Below are positions 12,236 through 27,200 of a DNA stretch of 64,000 nt, in pieces. The stretch covers positions 37,094,186 through 37,158,185 of the forward strand of contig OX381709.1 in the NCBI GenBank assembly GCA_947462335.1, given 5' to 3'. Every line of letters begins with the position of its first letter. Position 1 is the first letter of the stretch. Source of the DNA: Harmothoe impar. Lineage: Eukaryota; Annelida; Polychaeta; Phyllodocida; Polynoidae. The notes below the pieces were generated by a model. It made no database searches. It saw only the letters and a list, made by a program, of their open reading frames with translations, and was not told the DNA's origin. The translations under genes were made by a program, and so were the position numbers.

Positions 12236-15200
12236 TCCCGTCTTTCACCTGACGTACATCAACCTGACCCCATGTCATCCACAATGCCTGGCCTGTCTGC
12301 CACCCACTGTAACATATCAATATCAACCAATACCACCACTTCTTCCACAAAACACTCTCAGCCCGTCTCCAGCAGTACCCAATACCATCACCTGATACCA
12401 CCTTTCACCCATCACCATTACCCAGCTCTGTGCCTGGCGCTGATAACGGGTCCGATGGGTACCTGCCCTTTTTGCCGCACTAAAAGCTTTCCCCTGCAGT
12501 TCGCGTCCGGAACCAGAAAAGACGTTTGTCTCCCTCCCCAGCGAGTTATGTCCGCCATTGAAAAGGAGAAGAGCCAAAAACTAGGAAGATAAATTTATAA
12601 GGACTATCTGGCATTGACTAGAATTAAGGAAAGATGAGATTTGAAAATATCACAGTGTTAATTACCATTCATGAGGGGATTCCCATTCAGGAGGCAGTGA
12701 GTTACTCGGGAGTTGCTCGGTGCTTCTTAAGGTGCTGATATTGTCTGCCGTGCTTTAGGAGGACGTAGACACATGGGGTTTTATACACGACAAGTTCCAA
12801 TAAAGCAAATTGCCGGAAGTCTGCATGAGAAACACCTCTGTCTTGAGGTGTTACTGAAGCATGAGGCTACGGGGTGGGTGGCTGGTGGGAGCGTCCAGCT
12901 GAGGTATGGTGAGGGGCGGGTGGCGCCAGGAATTTTGAAGAGGCAAGATAGAATCTTATAAATGCGCGTGTAGGCCTTAGACCAAATAGGCTACAAACCA
13001 CTTCTCAAACGTTATTGTTTTTGTATTTCTGGGGCTGACTGAGGTCAGATTACGATAGGTATGTGGCTAAAAAAGAATTCCAATAATACAAATGTAGATT
13101 TTGATACAACAAGGCAATACTGATATTTAAGAATTGCATTTTCATGGCATTGTTGGTGAAGTCATGACAATCCGTCACCACAACATGCTGAGACTGCTAC
13201 TTCCGGTTTTAAGCGTGCTCATACGTCACAGACCTACGTCATGAGCGGAGGGAGGATGTGCTGTCTCCTTGTAGTGAATAACTCATACAAATGGCCATAT
13301 AAATCCTCTGGCAATGTTTGTCACGGGAATAGTTTTTCATATTCAATTAAGCTGATGTGTCTTAAGGGCCGCCCTGATCGCTCCTGAATCTTTTGCCACA
13401 CCAGTAACCATATACAATGTACCATGTTAAATGTCCACCTTTGCCCCAACTACATTATCGCTGTCTGGGCGATCTCATTCAGGAACAATACTCCACTACA
13501 TATTTAAAAGGAGTTTAGTGTTTCATTAGTGCCTCTTTGACTCAATGTTCCCCTAGAGTAAATGGGGAATACCATAGAGCTCCTTGTGGTATATAGATAC
13601 ATACATTAGGCTACATGTCTGAGGGACAGCTCGAGGGGCGAGTCTAGGGGCGGTTTGTGTAGATCCTGCTCGGTATAGCAGAAGACGGGTGATTTGGTCT
13701 ATTCCACACTTTTTGATAAATGATACAGATCTCAGGAAGATCACAAAATGTAAAACGCGAAAAACATGTGAATCAGCTAATAATTAGCTGATATGATAGT
13801 TGGGACAGAGGAACTGTACATCCATGTACTTTGGACTGCGGTACCCAGTCTCGACGTTGGTAGCCGGGGTGGTAGACTACCTGTAGCATAGACATACCCT
13901 GCTATCGATATTATTACGACGAGGCCCACTCGTCTCATCCTATTCGTCTCCATACATACTTAATTGATTAGAAATGTCTCTGTTTGGGTGGCGGGAGGAC
14001 GCTAGTGTATACTTGTATGTATACATGTATGTATGGGGGTTAGGGATATAGAGGGATCATCTCCTGTGTTTATCTACCCGTGTAGGTAATTGTAACTAAG
14101 GGGAGAGATTACCGACCCCCCCCCCCCTCCATATATACATGCATGACACATGTACACACATTGACGCGTTGCTGTGCAGGATCCGTCCCAAAGGGGCCAT
14201 CCATAAATTACGTCACACAAGTATGACTTTACCTCCACACTTGCATCATTGTGTGTCACACTCGGACCCTGTGAAGGTATGTGACATGAGAGCTGTGAGA
14301 CCTGCGTCATGGTAGTACATGGTATGTAGACTGGTGTGGCTGACACACTGTCTAGGTGTGGAGGTGTGTTGTGGGAGTCAACAGTTACCTTTAGCACATG
14401 GCTGCTGACACGTTTTGGGTTGGTGTCCGTTTAACCACCTTCATCTGTACATTATGACTCTGGGATAATCCCAGGGGAGAGATGTATTCTGCCATGGCAC
14501 GAGTTGCGGCATGACACTGTTCAGTACTTGGTGTTTGGTAGACGCCCCCCTCCCTTTTTGTTCAAATTTCTGGGTCCGCCCCTGTGACGCTCCCGGGTAT
14601 CCATATGTCTCCCTTTCTCTTGTCCTCTGTCCCCTCACTCAGTCATCCGTACCTCCATGGCTGTGCCATCCGACTACATATATTTGTTAATGTCTCGATT
14701 TCCTACATATTAGTTTTATATATACGCAGCTGTTCGAGAGATTTTTCCTCTAAAATCGTTACTATCGCTGGAAAGAGATATGCTGTAAATCTTTGCTATT
14801 GCTGCCAGAGGATATCCTCCATACAGACTCGATCATGGCAATGTACACGAATTCCATATTCATCCATCGTATAGGCCTACGTGCTGGTTCAATAGAATAT
14901 TTGATACGTCACTGTAAGTGCAAAAGGGGGTCCACTTTGAGCTTACGTCAGGGCGTATTTGATGACGTCATGACGTAACGACATAAGACGTCTGTAGGAG
15001 GTGCCAAGGAACCATCGACATGCACAATACTCTACATAAATATATAAGTTCAAGCAATAACCCCAGGGCCATAAAGCAACTGATATCACCTGAAAACTAG
15101 AACCATATTTATATAAATGAGGCAGAGCATTGTAGTGTGGTATTTGGGGAAGAGGTGGTGGGGGCAATATGTACCGGGTCCATGACAAAATTGGGACAGC

Positions 15201-18200
15201 AGCAAGTCTAGGTGAGAAGAGGCGGGGGCAGGGTATGGTGGTGTGAGTTGGGTGTGAGAATGTGCTTCAGTATGGTATCTACATGCCAATGGGGGTGTCT
15301 GTAAACTTGTAGAATTGGTGAAATATATGTCTGTCTTTTCAATGACATAAGTAGAGATGTTTCAATGCTTTCACTGTGCACACCTACAGTTTGCCCTAGT
15401 CTCTAGGGTCAAGAGCATCTGAATAAAGTACCTAGACAAAATATAATTTTCAGGACATGTCACATCCTACTTTGTGAATTCAGAATACCGTATGATACTT
15501 ATAGATAACATGTTAAGTCTACAGGCTAATATAAGTAATGTGTTTGGAGTTGGGACCAGAGGGCCCTACTTAGCTCAGGTTGTATTGGGCGATAAATGGG
15601 GTCAAGTAGCGGTATGAGAGCCACGTGCCGGACAACGACCACCAGACGGTGCCACATGTGGAGGTGTGGGCAGAACACTTCCCTCAACCACCTCTTCTGC
15701 ATAATGAATAACTCTGTACCAACCCTATTCATTGCATTCATATTGATGGAAACTCATAAGGGTTGCATAAGATGCTGAGTGTATAATATAATGACAGTGA
15801 TTTTGAAACGTGAAACATGAATAGGACCAAATGGACCGCGGTTTGTCTTTGAAAAGATCTTCATGGACCTTCATCAAAGATACGTGTAGTGCTTAGCACA
15901 GAAACTATCCCAAGGAGAGTTGTGCAGAACATTGGCCATACTAACTCGATCTGCCGAAAGTTGAACATATGAATCCTTTGTGGAAGGTGGATCTGGGCAG
16001 GGGCCACAACAGAGACGTGCAGAATAACGGACACAGGTCCCTTTCGTGGAGACTGGATTTGAGCAGAGCCTAGAGCGCTATAAACACCTTGTTGGAGAAT
16101 GGCGTGCTGAGAGCTCTAGTGTGTGGCCGTGTGTGTTTGCACAGATTGTACCGAGTACAACTACAAATACACACCGTGACCTGCAGCAAACGTCACTATA
16201 GATAACACCATGACTTACTGACAGAGCAGGCAGGGTGGGAAAGTAACTGTCACAGTTAACTATAACGGGCACAATTCCGTCATACAAATTGTATAGACAC
16301 ATGACTCAAGTTCAACAACTCTCACTTGATTGATATTTAAAATAGGCTACAGTGAACTCGAAATGACCTTTGATGAGCAGGACTAGAAATAATAAAATAT
16401 AAATACAGACCCATAATGAATAACCATCTAAGAAAAAGACTTCAGCGTGCTCTGAATTTATGGCGTTGTCACTGGTAGTGATGTATTTCTCCTTAAATAA
16501 TCTCTGTATGAATTGAATAAAATATCATTCATTTATAAGGGGAAAACAATCCAATGCAATAGCCCCTAAACCCCATCAGCCCTCCTGATTAAGGCTTACA
16601 GTCGGGCTTAGTTTCCCTCTCCTCACTCCTGTTTTGATTGACCCTCGCCCCATCCTCATCCTAAAGCCCCAGTACAGAGACATCCGCTCTTAAAGCGGCT
16701 TTGTCACTTTATAATCGGCTTCCTAGCCTGCAGCTGGTCTGTGAAGTATTATACATACACTTAGTATACACACAAGTCACCTACAAGTCAGTCAGCGTAT
16801 TACTAATAAGATGCTTAGTGTCTATGTACTGGATCTGGAGAGAACTAAAAATACCCTGTTTGTGTACTTAACCCTTTGAGAGTGGCAGGGTTCATCTACT
16901 ATGACGACAAAAGAATGTATGCAATTGAAAGCCCTGTGCTGCCCTTAAAGGGTTAATCTGTTACATATGGTTACAATGTGTTCACGAGTCTGGTCTGTCG
17001 CAGTATTACTTGGAAAGTATCACGCTAGATCTATGTCACACCAATATTGTCCAATACTTGTATGGGAAGTGGCAGTGGCAGCTAGTGGCTGCTCCCTTCG
17101 TAAAACAAGGCAATTAGCCCAATACAAGAATCCAATTGGCTTGGAAGGGTTCTGGCTCGTATCCTGGCATATTTGGCACGTATTGTCTAGATAAGATCAA
17201 CGTATTGGCTATTTGGAATTGCTATTTAGACTTGTGCTTGTACATGTAGTCAGTGCTGTAGGAAAGGTAGGGGGTGCTCGCTATACAAGACTATAGAGGA
17301 GTTCTAACGCCTTCATGAAAGTTGCGTGTCCTATAGCTCGGATATTAATTGTTATTTATGCCATCCACCTGAGATGTCAAATTATGATAGATGTTTATCT
17401 GTTTCAAAGATGACAGGAATAGTTGTCAGGAATCACCAGGTGGCGCCAGCTTACAGCCCCCCCCCCCTCCAGGTGCTGGAGCTGCCTGGGTGCACCAGGA
17501 TGTACCAGGTCACACACCTGTAGGGGCCTCCAGGGCGCCGCACAACCGTCTCAATAGCAAGACAGCCCTGTAATGAGAAGGTCCAGGACTGGCCCCAGGG
17601 GCGACACAGCAGATTGAATTCTTAGTCTAGGTCAGACTGTTCTGGACACTAGAACTATTATGATAAAGGTATAAGCCTCGAGAAAAAAAGGAAAGGGATT
17701 ATTTCTCCAGAGTAGAATCCTCTATAATATATCAATATATACCTTGAAATAGACTGTGAAGCCGCTATTGAAATCAGTTGCCCTAACTTAGGACTGGTCA
17801 TGATATTATTTCAAAAGCCTTGTGTGAAACCAATTCACATGTAAGAGAGGACAAATTGCGTGTTTATATTGGTTACTGTGGTTTGGAGTTGAGCCAGCAA
17901 AACATTTGTTCCAAGAGACGATGTAATAAAGTATCCTGAAGTCTGGCAAAAAAAAGTCTGGCCGAAGATGTATGTAGACCGATTGAATTGTCCACAAGTT
18001 ACATCCCTGAGGTGGTGGTAGGGGCATTGTGTAGCATACAGGGGTCAGGGGAAAGGTCTGCGTATACTAGAACCGGAGTCAGCCTAGAGCTAGTCCGCTA
18101 TATGTATGAGCATTCCGACCACACCCAGCGGCCACAGCAGGCCGGTCTCTCTGTACGCTGAACTATACCAGCACACACAGGGGGGAGGACAGGGGAGCAA

Positions 18201-21200
18201 TCAGAGGCGTAGGAAGCAAATCTTCATTGGGGGGGGGGGGGGGGGCACTCCAACCAACTTTAGATATCAGCTTTTATATATGATGTATTATATATTGGAT
18301 TGTATAGAAAAGATACATTTGAGCCCCTTTTAGTTCTGATTGGGAGACCAGGACCCTCTGCCTGCACTTTTCCCTATGCAGGAGAGGTGAGGATTGGAAA
18401 TTGTGTGTATTAAATAACAGTTTTGACAATATATATATATATATATATTTTTTTTTTTGGGGGGGGGGGGGGGCAAACATATTCAGCCCCCTCCCCCTCC
18501 TCACTGATTTGGGGGGGGGGGGGCTCTCCACTACGCCACTGGCAATGTGAGAGAGGGAAGGTAGATGGTTTAATAGAACGATGTGCTAATAATAATGAGC
18601 TGAGTGTGAGGGTTGGTAGACAGACACACAGACTGTTGAGGAAAGGTATATGAGAATGTCAGAAAGGTAACGAGGTGAATGGGATCAAATGATTTGTGAT
18701 CGTGTCCAGTGACATATATATCGACGTCAAAGTCGCTTCTGACTATACAATAGGTCAGAAAATATGTCAGTGTCACTGTATGAAAGTTATACTATGCGAC
18801 ATTAATTTGCAAAATGAGGCCATAGTACAGAGTGCACTTATTTCCTCTTTCCCATCATACGTTACATTATAGAAGAGAACACTGACTTAGGTACAAATTA
18901 AAGTGAAAAATGTCTTAAGAAAACATATCTTAAGAAAACATGCTAAAAGAAGTACATCCTATGTATCCCTAACCGGTGTGTTTCCTGCGGCAGGTACCAG
19001 TTCTTCCAGCAGGTGAAGCGGGACATCCTCCAGGGCCGCCTTCCGGTGTCCTTCGACACGGCCGCCGAACTCTGCAGCTATGTCGTACAATGTAAGCACT
19101 CCATAGACCACTGAATATATCCTCAAGCAAACGCCATAGATTAGGTATTTCTTGTGTGTAAGCTTTTAAAAAATATGGATCTTGGGAGACCTCTTTGATT
19201 ACTAAATTAATGTGTAACTGTAATACCATCCTGGGAGATGCTCAGCTCATTCTAAAATATAAAGTGTTTTCCTGGCGAAAGGCTTCATTGACAACTATAG
19301 GCTCTTTGTAAAATGATATAGTGTAGGGATGTGTGATAACAAAACGTATGTCACGGTATTAGAAATGAATATCATTATTAATATTACCCTGGTCATGATT
19401 ACAGCGGAGGTGGGGGACTACGACCCAAAGCGGCACTCGTACGGCTACGTGTCCGAGTTCCGCTTTGTGCCCAACCAGACGGAGGACCTAGAAGGCCGCA
19501 TCATGCAGATACACAAACAGATGCCGTGAGTAGACTTAGTGGGGAACCAGAGAATTAAGACTAGTTATCAGTTTAATAATGTTAGTTGTGTCAGTTTCGC
19601 CGAATGTCAAGCACATGTCAAAATGAAAAGGATGTGATACTTGTCATGTCTGTAGAAACAAGAAAAGACATACCCCAACTGCTAATTCCATTTGTAGCGT
19701 AAAAACCTGCCTATTAAACCTGAATCAAAGATAAAGTTTAACTAGTAGTGGACGCTTGTAAATTCATTCACATACATTTACTTGTATAGCATTCCCTTAA
19801 ACACAAAAAAAGAGTTGCCTGATTTCTTCATATGCTGTAATGAGAATCCTTCAGCCCTAACCCCTACAATGGTAAACAGTAATACTAAGTACTTTGTCTG
19901 TGTGTCTCAGTAACCTGGTGCCGTCAGTGGCAGAGTACAAGTTCCTGGACCGTGTCAAGTGGTTGGAGATGTACGGTGTGGACCTGCACCCGGTACAGGG
20001 GGAGGGAAGTATGGAGTACTTCGTAGGTCTAACGCCAACCGGTATAGTCGTATACCGCAACAAGTCCAAAGTAGGAAACTACTTCTGGTGAGTACCCTAT
20101 GCCCCCATACATCAGTCTGAATGGTTGTGTAGGGAACATGGTAGTGTATTGTTTGTTTTGTCATCACAATAACGGATCAGCGTTTGTGATGTGATCAGCA
20201 GTATGGTAACTGGTGTGCTGCAGGTGTGCCCCTGTCCACCATCAGCAGACATACTGTGTAGAGACCTGGCCACCTGTCATTTACACAGCTCTACCATGAT
20301 ACATGCCTAAATGGTATTGACAAACAAGTTATAGACTTGACTTTTGAACAAACTTGCGGACGATTTCTAAAAGCACCAAATGACTTTCCAACGACTAACT
20401 TAGTCCAGACATGTGATTCCTCCTACAGTTGTAGGATTTCCTACACTTTTAAGTAAAAAGATCCACGCTCGTGATTTGTTCAGCTCCAATATTCAGAAAG
20501 TAATATTTCACTCGAGGGCTGCATTTAGTGTTTTTAGATGCCTTATATTGAGACTTCAAAATTCTCCTACAGTTTTCCAATTTTCAAATCCCTGTTTACG
20601 CTTTTGATATCTTTCAGGCCTCGAATCGCCAAGGTTACGTTCAAGGGCAAGATGTTCATGTTACGTGTCAAGGACAAAAACGTGAGTACAATGAGAGCGT
20701 CCATACCCCAATTTGATACTGTAAGCCCGTCTGTTATTGTCTAATATTGATATAAATATTGAAAGCTAGATAAAGCTTTTTAAGATAAAGTGATTTCTTT
20801 GGGGGCAGTTGGAAAGAGTCTTACGGCCTCATATTATCATAAATGTTCTATCTTTATAAAAGAAATTTGCTTTTTACGTGCATTGGAGGTGTAGGACACA
20901 AAGTTGAAAGTGAAACACAATTATACTCCTTTTTTTCTCAGAATGAGGAGAACAGTTACGCGTTCGAGTGTTGCACGAAGCAGGCCTGTAAACACCTGTG
21001 GAAGTGTTGTATAGAACACCACTCGTTCTTCAGGTAGGTCCATCTCACAACACACATTCCCTTTACTCATTGTAGACTACTGTTTTTCTTTAAGACTGAT
21101 AGCATTTCCAGGGTTTCCTTGACAATACGAGAAGAATGAACGCCTTGTGGATGTTGTGCAGTGCACTGATGTTGTCATTGACTGTGCTGTGTGTTGTACA

Positions 21201-24200
21201 CGTGGTGGAAGTACAGTGTATACTGTATACATTACCACTAACTCAACCCTCACTGTTTACCGATGTATATTGTCACAACTCAAGTCCAAGTCTCCTACTA
21301 AGCAAATTCCGCGTCATTAAGTAGCAATGCGGCGGTTCTACCCTGGAATCCGATCAGCTTCCTTTAGTTAATCTGTATAGCTAATGCTGCGATACCGTTT
21401 TAAACTAGCCATATAAGAGTCATTAGCATGTTATGTTTAGATACCATGCCCTGCTATATTGCCTATAGTAACAATTCCCCCAATGGTAAACGTCTCAATG
21501 TCCTCGGGTTCACTTCTGCAATTCATAAAGACTGATAATACAATTACGCTTAATAACACATCGAGTATTGCTGTTCTCTCCCGCTTATGACTGTAACATA
21601 CCCCTGTAGCTTCTATATTACAATACGACTGAAACGCCTTAGCAGAAGAATGATCATACACTTTAATTCATTGCCTTTCCCTAATTGCATCCCTTAGTTA
21701 TTGATATCGTACTCTGTACAACTTTAGCCTCCTCTTCCTGAACTCACCATGCCCTTGTACCTCTACTGACACAATTTAGTACCTCCGCAGAAAACAACAG
21801 CTTCACCTATGTACTCACTGCATAATGTCTTTTGTATCAACTCACTGTGGTCCTTGGACTCAATCACTAAGCAGATCCTCACCCCTACCAGTACCACCCA
21901 TGCCACTGACGGACAAATTCCGCGTCATTAAGTAGCAATGCGGCGGTTCTACCCTGGAATCCGATCAGCTTCCTTTAGTTAATCTGTATAGCTAATGCTG
22001 CGATACCGTTTTAAACTAGCCATATAAGAGTCATTAGCATGTTATGTTTAGATACCATGCCCTGCTATATTGCCTATAGTAACAATTCCCCCAATGGTAA
22101 ACGTCTCAATGTCCTCGGGTTCACTTCTGCAATTCATAAAGACTGATAATACAATTACGCTTAATAACACATCGAGTATTGCTGTTCTCTCCCGCTTATG
22201 ACTGTAACATACCCCTGTAGCTTCTATATTACAATACGACTGAAACGCCTTAGCAGAAGAATGATCATACACTTTAATTCATTGCCTTTCCCTAATTGCA
22301 TCCCTTAGTTATTGATATCGTACTCTGTACAACTTTAGCCTCCTCTTCCTGAACTCACCATGCCCTTGTACCTCTACTGACACAATTTAGTACCTCCGCA
22401 GAAAACAACAGCTTCACCTATGTACTCACTGCATAATGTCTTTTGTATCAACTCACTGTGGTCCTTGGACTCAATCACTAAGCAGATCCTCACCCCTACC
22501 AGTACCACCCATGCCACTGACGGACTCCTCAAAGAGTTGTGTATATTTATAACAATATTATATCCTGTTATCTGTACATTCACTACAGAACAGATGAGAG
22601 TGAATATAAAATTGTCACCGGGCGTGTCAGGCTTTTTACATGAACGTGGCAGGAATCGTGATGAGATGGGAAGTGTAGCTTTTAACGTGGCGTACACTGT
22701 AATTAGTCTTACCGAGCCTGTAGCTCACTGCAGTGCCTGTGTTCTTTGATACAACATGACCCAAGTAAACCACTAGCAATCCGTTCTGATCAACCATCCG
22801 CGCTTTGGGATTTAAAACCTATAACGCAGTGAGCATTGGACTTTATAACACTAACCACCCATTGGATTATCTATCTGAAATTACCGGGGTATAGCCAATT
22901 CACAGTACCATGGGTAATCTTATCTAATGGGTTAAGGTTATGTTGTAGCAACTGTCACACGTTTGGCAAGCCACCCCTGTACTAAAGAGACCACTCCCGA
23001 CCCCCCCCCCCCCAACCCCACCCGTGGAGCTGCTCACAGAATTACTCCCTGTGCTTGACCTGAGCTGCTCACCTCTCACCTGTCTTTACAGATCTGCACC
23101 TCTAAGGATAGACAGCTACATAGAGTCCTCCAGGTGTGTGTTACTTAGTGCATGTTGTGGTGGTGGTACTAATTAGTCATCTGTAGTCTCCCTAATGTAG
23201 GGTATTAGGTTTAACGTACCTTTGAACCAGGGCCCTTGTAACAAGGCTCTATTACCAAGGGAGGCATGGAACGAACGCCCCATGAGTCCCCTTGGTGCAG
23301 GGGTTACCGTGCACCTAGACATGGGGAAAGGCCCTGGCTCTTGGGCGTTCTCAATCCAGAGGCCCCTGATCCAAGGACCTTAACCTGTTACGGATAGCAC
23401 GATGCCTCAAGGCTTTGTGTTTTATTTGTCTTCGTGAATTGGTGCAAGAACGCAACTCGCCGACGCTGCATGGTTCCGTCCTAGGGTATAGACCCTTCTG
23501 ATGTGTATCAAGGGCATGATGCATGAAGGCAGATCTGGCAAGTAACTTGCCAGGACTGCCTTCATGCATCATGGCGATAAAATGGCATAGCACATTTCAG
23601 ACCTATGTTACACTTGAATATTCAATGGCCGACATTCTGGAATCCACTGTGTACCTACCCCCATATCATAGTGCATGTGTGATGACTGACAGAAACTCTG
23701 GAGTGTGATTAACCTTTATAATATTCTTTCCTTATGGGGTCATTTAGTTAAGTGAAATAGCGCGTGGGAGCCCACCTTCTTGATATTTCAACACGTGTGC
23801 TTAAGAGGTTTTATAGTTTTATATTCAAATACACTAATACTATTTTCTCTTTCAGAAAGGTTTCTATTATTCTTTGCCTTTATAAATTATTGGAATAGAC
23901 CCTAGAATCTTAAGGTCTTGACACACAAATGTGCAATCTTGATGGGTGTAGTTGACTCCCTTACCTCTTCTATAATGAAGAGCCATTTTGAATAGACTTG
24001 GCGGGGTTTTGAAATTGTATCTCGTTTTTCCTCTCAGAGGCTAACTTTGATGAAACTGGTGTATGTGATTTGCCATTTCGATAGATTAGTAAACCATGTT
24101 GTATACATGAGTGGGAATTTTCAAAAACTGATATAATGCCTTCTGGTCGCTCTAATCGATGCCCTAGTTGAACCAGGGCACCTCTGTGCCAGGTTCTTAT

Positions 24201-27200
24201 ACGACAGGTATTTTTGTGTTTTTCGCTGAAAAAATCTGTTGTATTCCGTCTCTTATTTCACTGTGAAAAATCTGTAAATAAAATCTTTGAACCCACCAGG
24301 ATATAAGTCTTAATCAATACCAATCCATACATTAAATATTAAAACAAAAGACGTAATATTTCATATAGAAAACAGATATTGAAAAAAGGTCGCATAAACT
24401 AGACAGAACCAACTTTTTCTGTCCAATGCTAAAGGAGGATAGGGTTCCAAGTAAACTACACTCTACAGACCTTCCGCAACTGGAACTTTGCACAGAATCC
24501 TCTTTGTTCCTACATAAAAGTGAGGTGAGACACTTTTTGAGACGGTCCAAAGATACATTATTGCCATTACCTTCCCCAATCTTCACAGATGTGAAGATTA
24601 AACATTAGTTTGCACAGAGAACAACGAAAAAAAGATGAAAAATCATCAGGGCAGCCTGTTGACAAAAGCTGAAATTCTTTATTCCTGTAACATATGAAGA
24701 GAAGTTCAGATGCCCTGGTTCACATGTGATATCAATCACATATACCATTCATTGAGTATAGTAGTCTGTTGTCTTACTGTGACAAGTTATGCTGATGCCC
24801 TACTCCCCATGTATTCCCATTCCTACTGCTGCAACCACTGCGCATGCCACTGCCATGGCTACGAACCCAATCTGCAACTACCCAATATTTACAAAATCTG
24901 AAGCGATGCAGCAATGAGAATTAGACACAGGCTTGTTGAAATAAATTGAAAGACATCACTAACACCGGTAAATGTAATGGGAATACATGGTCTTCCTCTC
25001 TCCGCCCATCCCTCCATCCCATTAAGGTGTAAGTTTAACCACATGTGTTTGATGTGCAGAGTAGACGTTGCTGGTTTACCATACCATGTACATACACCTC
25101 CACCTTGCTGATTTCTTGTTTTAACTGCTGGGTCACAACAAGGATAAATATAGCAAGCTACAACCAGATCTGTATTTATAACACTCTGGTATATGTTGAA
25201 CATTGCAAAGAAAAATGTGAATGTAAAGGTCCAAATGCTACATTTGATAAGTCACATTGAGAAAATTGGTATTCATGTAGAGTAGGAGCCTGCTGCTGTG
25301 TTGTGACCCTGCGGTGGCTGTGATATCTAACCCCTGATGTGTCGCCTTAACTAACCAGATAACTTGTCCTTGTTTTAGGCTAAGCCAGGCCCAGCATAGT
25401 GGCGCTGGCGCCGGTAAAATATTTAGTTTGGGCTCGAAGCATCGATATAGGTAAGCCGGACTATGATCCGCGTCGCCAGAGAGCACGCTTCTTGATATAC
25501 CCCAAAAGTTTTTTTCAGTAATATCCCTATTATACCCTAGCACATTTAAAACTCTAAAATATAAGCACATTCACACTAAATTAGAATCCGGATACACACA
25601 TTAGATTTTTACCATTGCAGTACATACAAACGCATATAAATGAAAACAATAATATGCCTACTTCCCTCATACCCTACAAGCCCAGTACCCAGTCCTTGTA
25701 TTGCCATCTACCATCCTATTCACCAATATACACACATTCCATAATAAGTCAGTTACCTTGGTAACGGGTTGTATGCATGTAAACCCAATAAGGCTATGGA
25801 CACATTAAGAACCCCCCCGCCCTGCCCACCGTCTACTCCCAAACCTGCGATGGTGAAAACGTTTTAAAAAAGCAACTTCAAAAAAGCAAGAAATTATTTC
25901 CGTATGACCATTTCCTCTGAAGGCCGCAGAGAAAACTTAACTGTGGAACGCATTATCCCTTTGCATGTGTACCCATAAAGGGATAAGAATACTTCTCTCT
26001 TACATTGACAATGCATGGTCATGGGAACAGGTACATTTATTACCATAATGCCGGCTCCAACAGAACACGGGACTAGAAAACCCATTGTATGTGAACCGTA
26101 TAGGTAGTGCATGTAGTGACGTTTTAGGATTAGTCAGTATTTAAAGTGAATAACACAATTTAGTTTTAAGACCGCATCAAGAAAAATTATTTCCATATCT
26201 AATTTCTACTTCATTCGCGGATGTATTAGCGTTTGCATAACATTAAAAAAAGATCCATCTCATTACTGGCAAATAATTCCCATGTTTTGATTGATTATGA
26301 AGACAGATTTAATGTGATAAGACTAAAACGTTAAATAGCTAAATTGCTATCCAATTACTGATAGACCCTTGAGATTTTTGTCCATAGCAAAATTATCCCT
26401 GCTTCTCTTAATGACAACCATTTCTATTACTCTTGTTTTGGAGTTGGTTGAGTACCACTTGTTTTAACCCTGTCACATGTTTACTAGTGGACGCACTGAG
26501 CGGCAGGCACTGGCTGATGCCCTAAACCGACCGGCACCCCAAGTGGTACGGACCCCAAGTAAACGACACCACCGCCGAGCATCACTCGACAATGGGCAAC
26601 TAGCGGGTAAGTGTACAATGGATGTACGGGTCTGAGGTTTGATTATGGGTCAATCTGGAAGGTCGTAGAGCTTCAGTTAACTCAGTAAAACATTTAGTAA
26701 GATTGTATGTGTAACTTTTGGTGTGCCTTGATTGGAAAGTATGAATTTGATCCATATACTGTAGCATGTCCAAATGATAATTGATATAGGCCTAACTGTT
26801 TCCTCATCTCTACCAGCAGGCTACCCAGCAATCGCAGCGGCCGGCAAGATGGACGGTCCCGTCACCACCATCGTCACACCGGAACCTGTAAAAACGTAAG
26901 TACCGTCATCAATTGTCTAGACTACCCATTCAACACTACGTGTATTAAGACGGGTCAAAAGCTTGGTGAAGTGACTTTGGCACCGTCTGACCCTGTCACC
27001 TGTCTCCAGGCGTGTGGTAGTTTGGCGGCACTTTAGTTTAGAACTAGCTTTCGACTCTCCAGTACTATAGATTGTATATAGGCTCTAGTGCATGCTACCA
27101 GAGGCGCTGCTGTCCATCAAATTACATAAGATATGGACCCTAATAAGTTTGTTTTTATTGACCAGTCCCTCCGAGCAGCGTAAGACATTCCCGGCCCCCG

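Larger units (their letters stand above)
10329..18993 (+). other. 8.7-kb intron, repeat-bearing
   Basis: No additional in-phase FERM exon is needed, because the flanking exons join R-YQFF exactly as in the family. The intron carries the CCTT microsatellite, the TGCC-rich array, an 81-bp TTAA element and a hAT-type MITE. It also has a perfect CRE palindrome TGACGTCA near 14962. Confidence 0.7.

Noticed and set aside
11462..12592. Frames of 110-235 codons rich in Ser/Phe/Leu/Pro, Cys/Leu/Pro or Arg/Lys/Glu/Gly
   Set aside because: Produced by the CCTT and TGCC arrays; no domain and no splice context.
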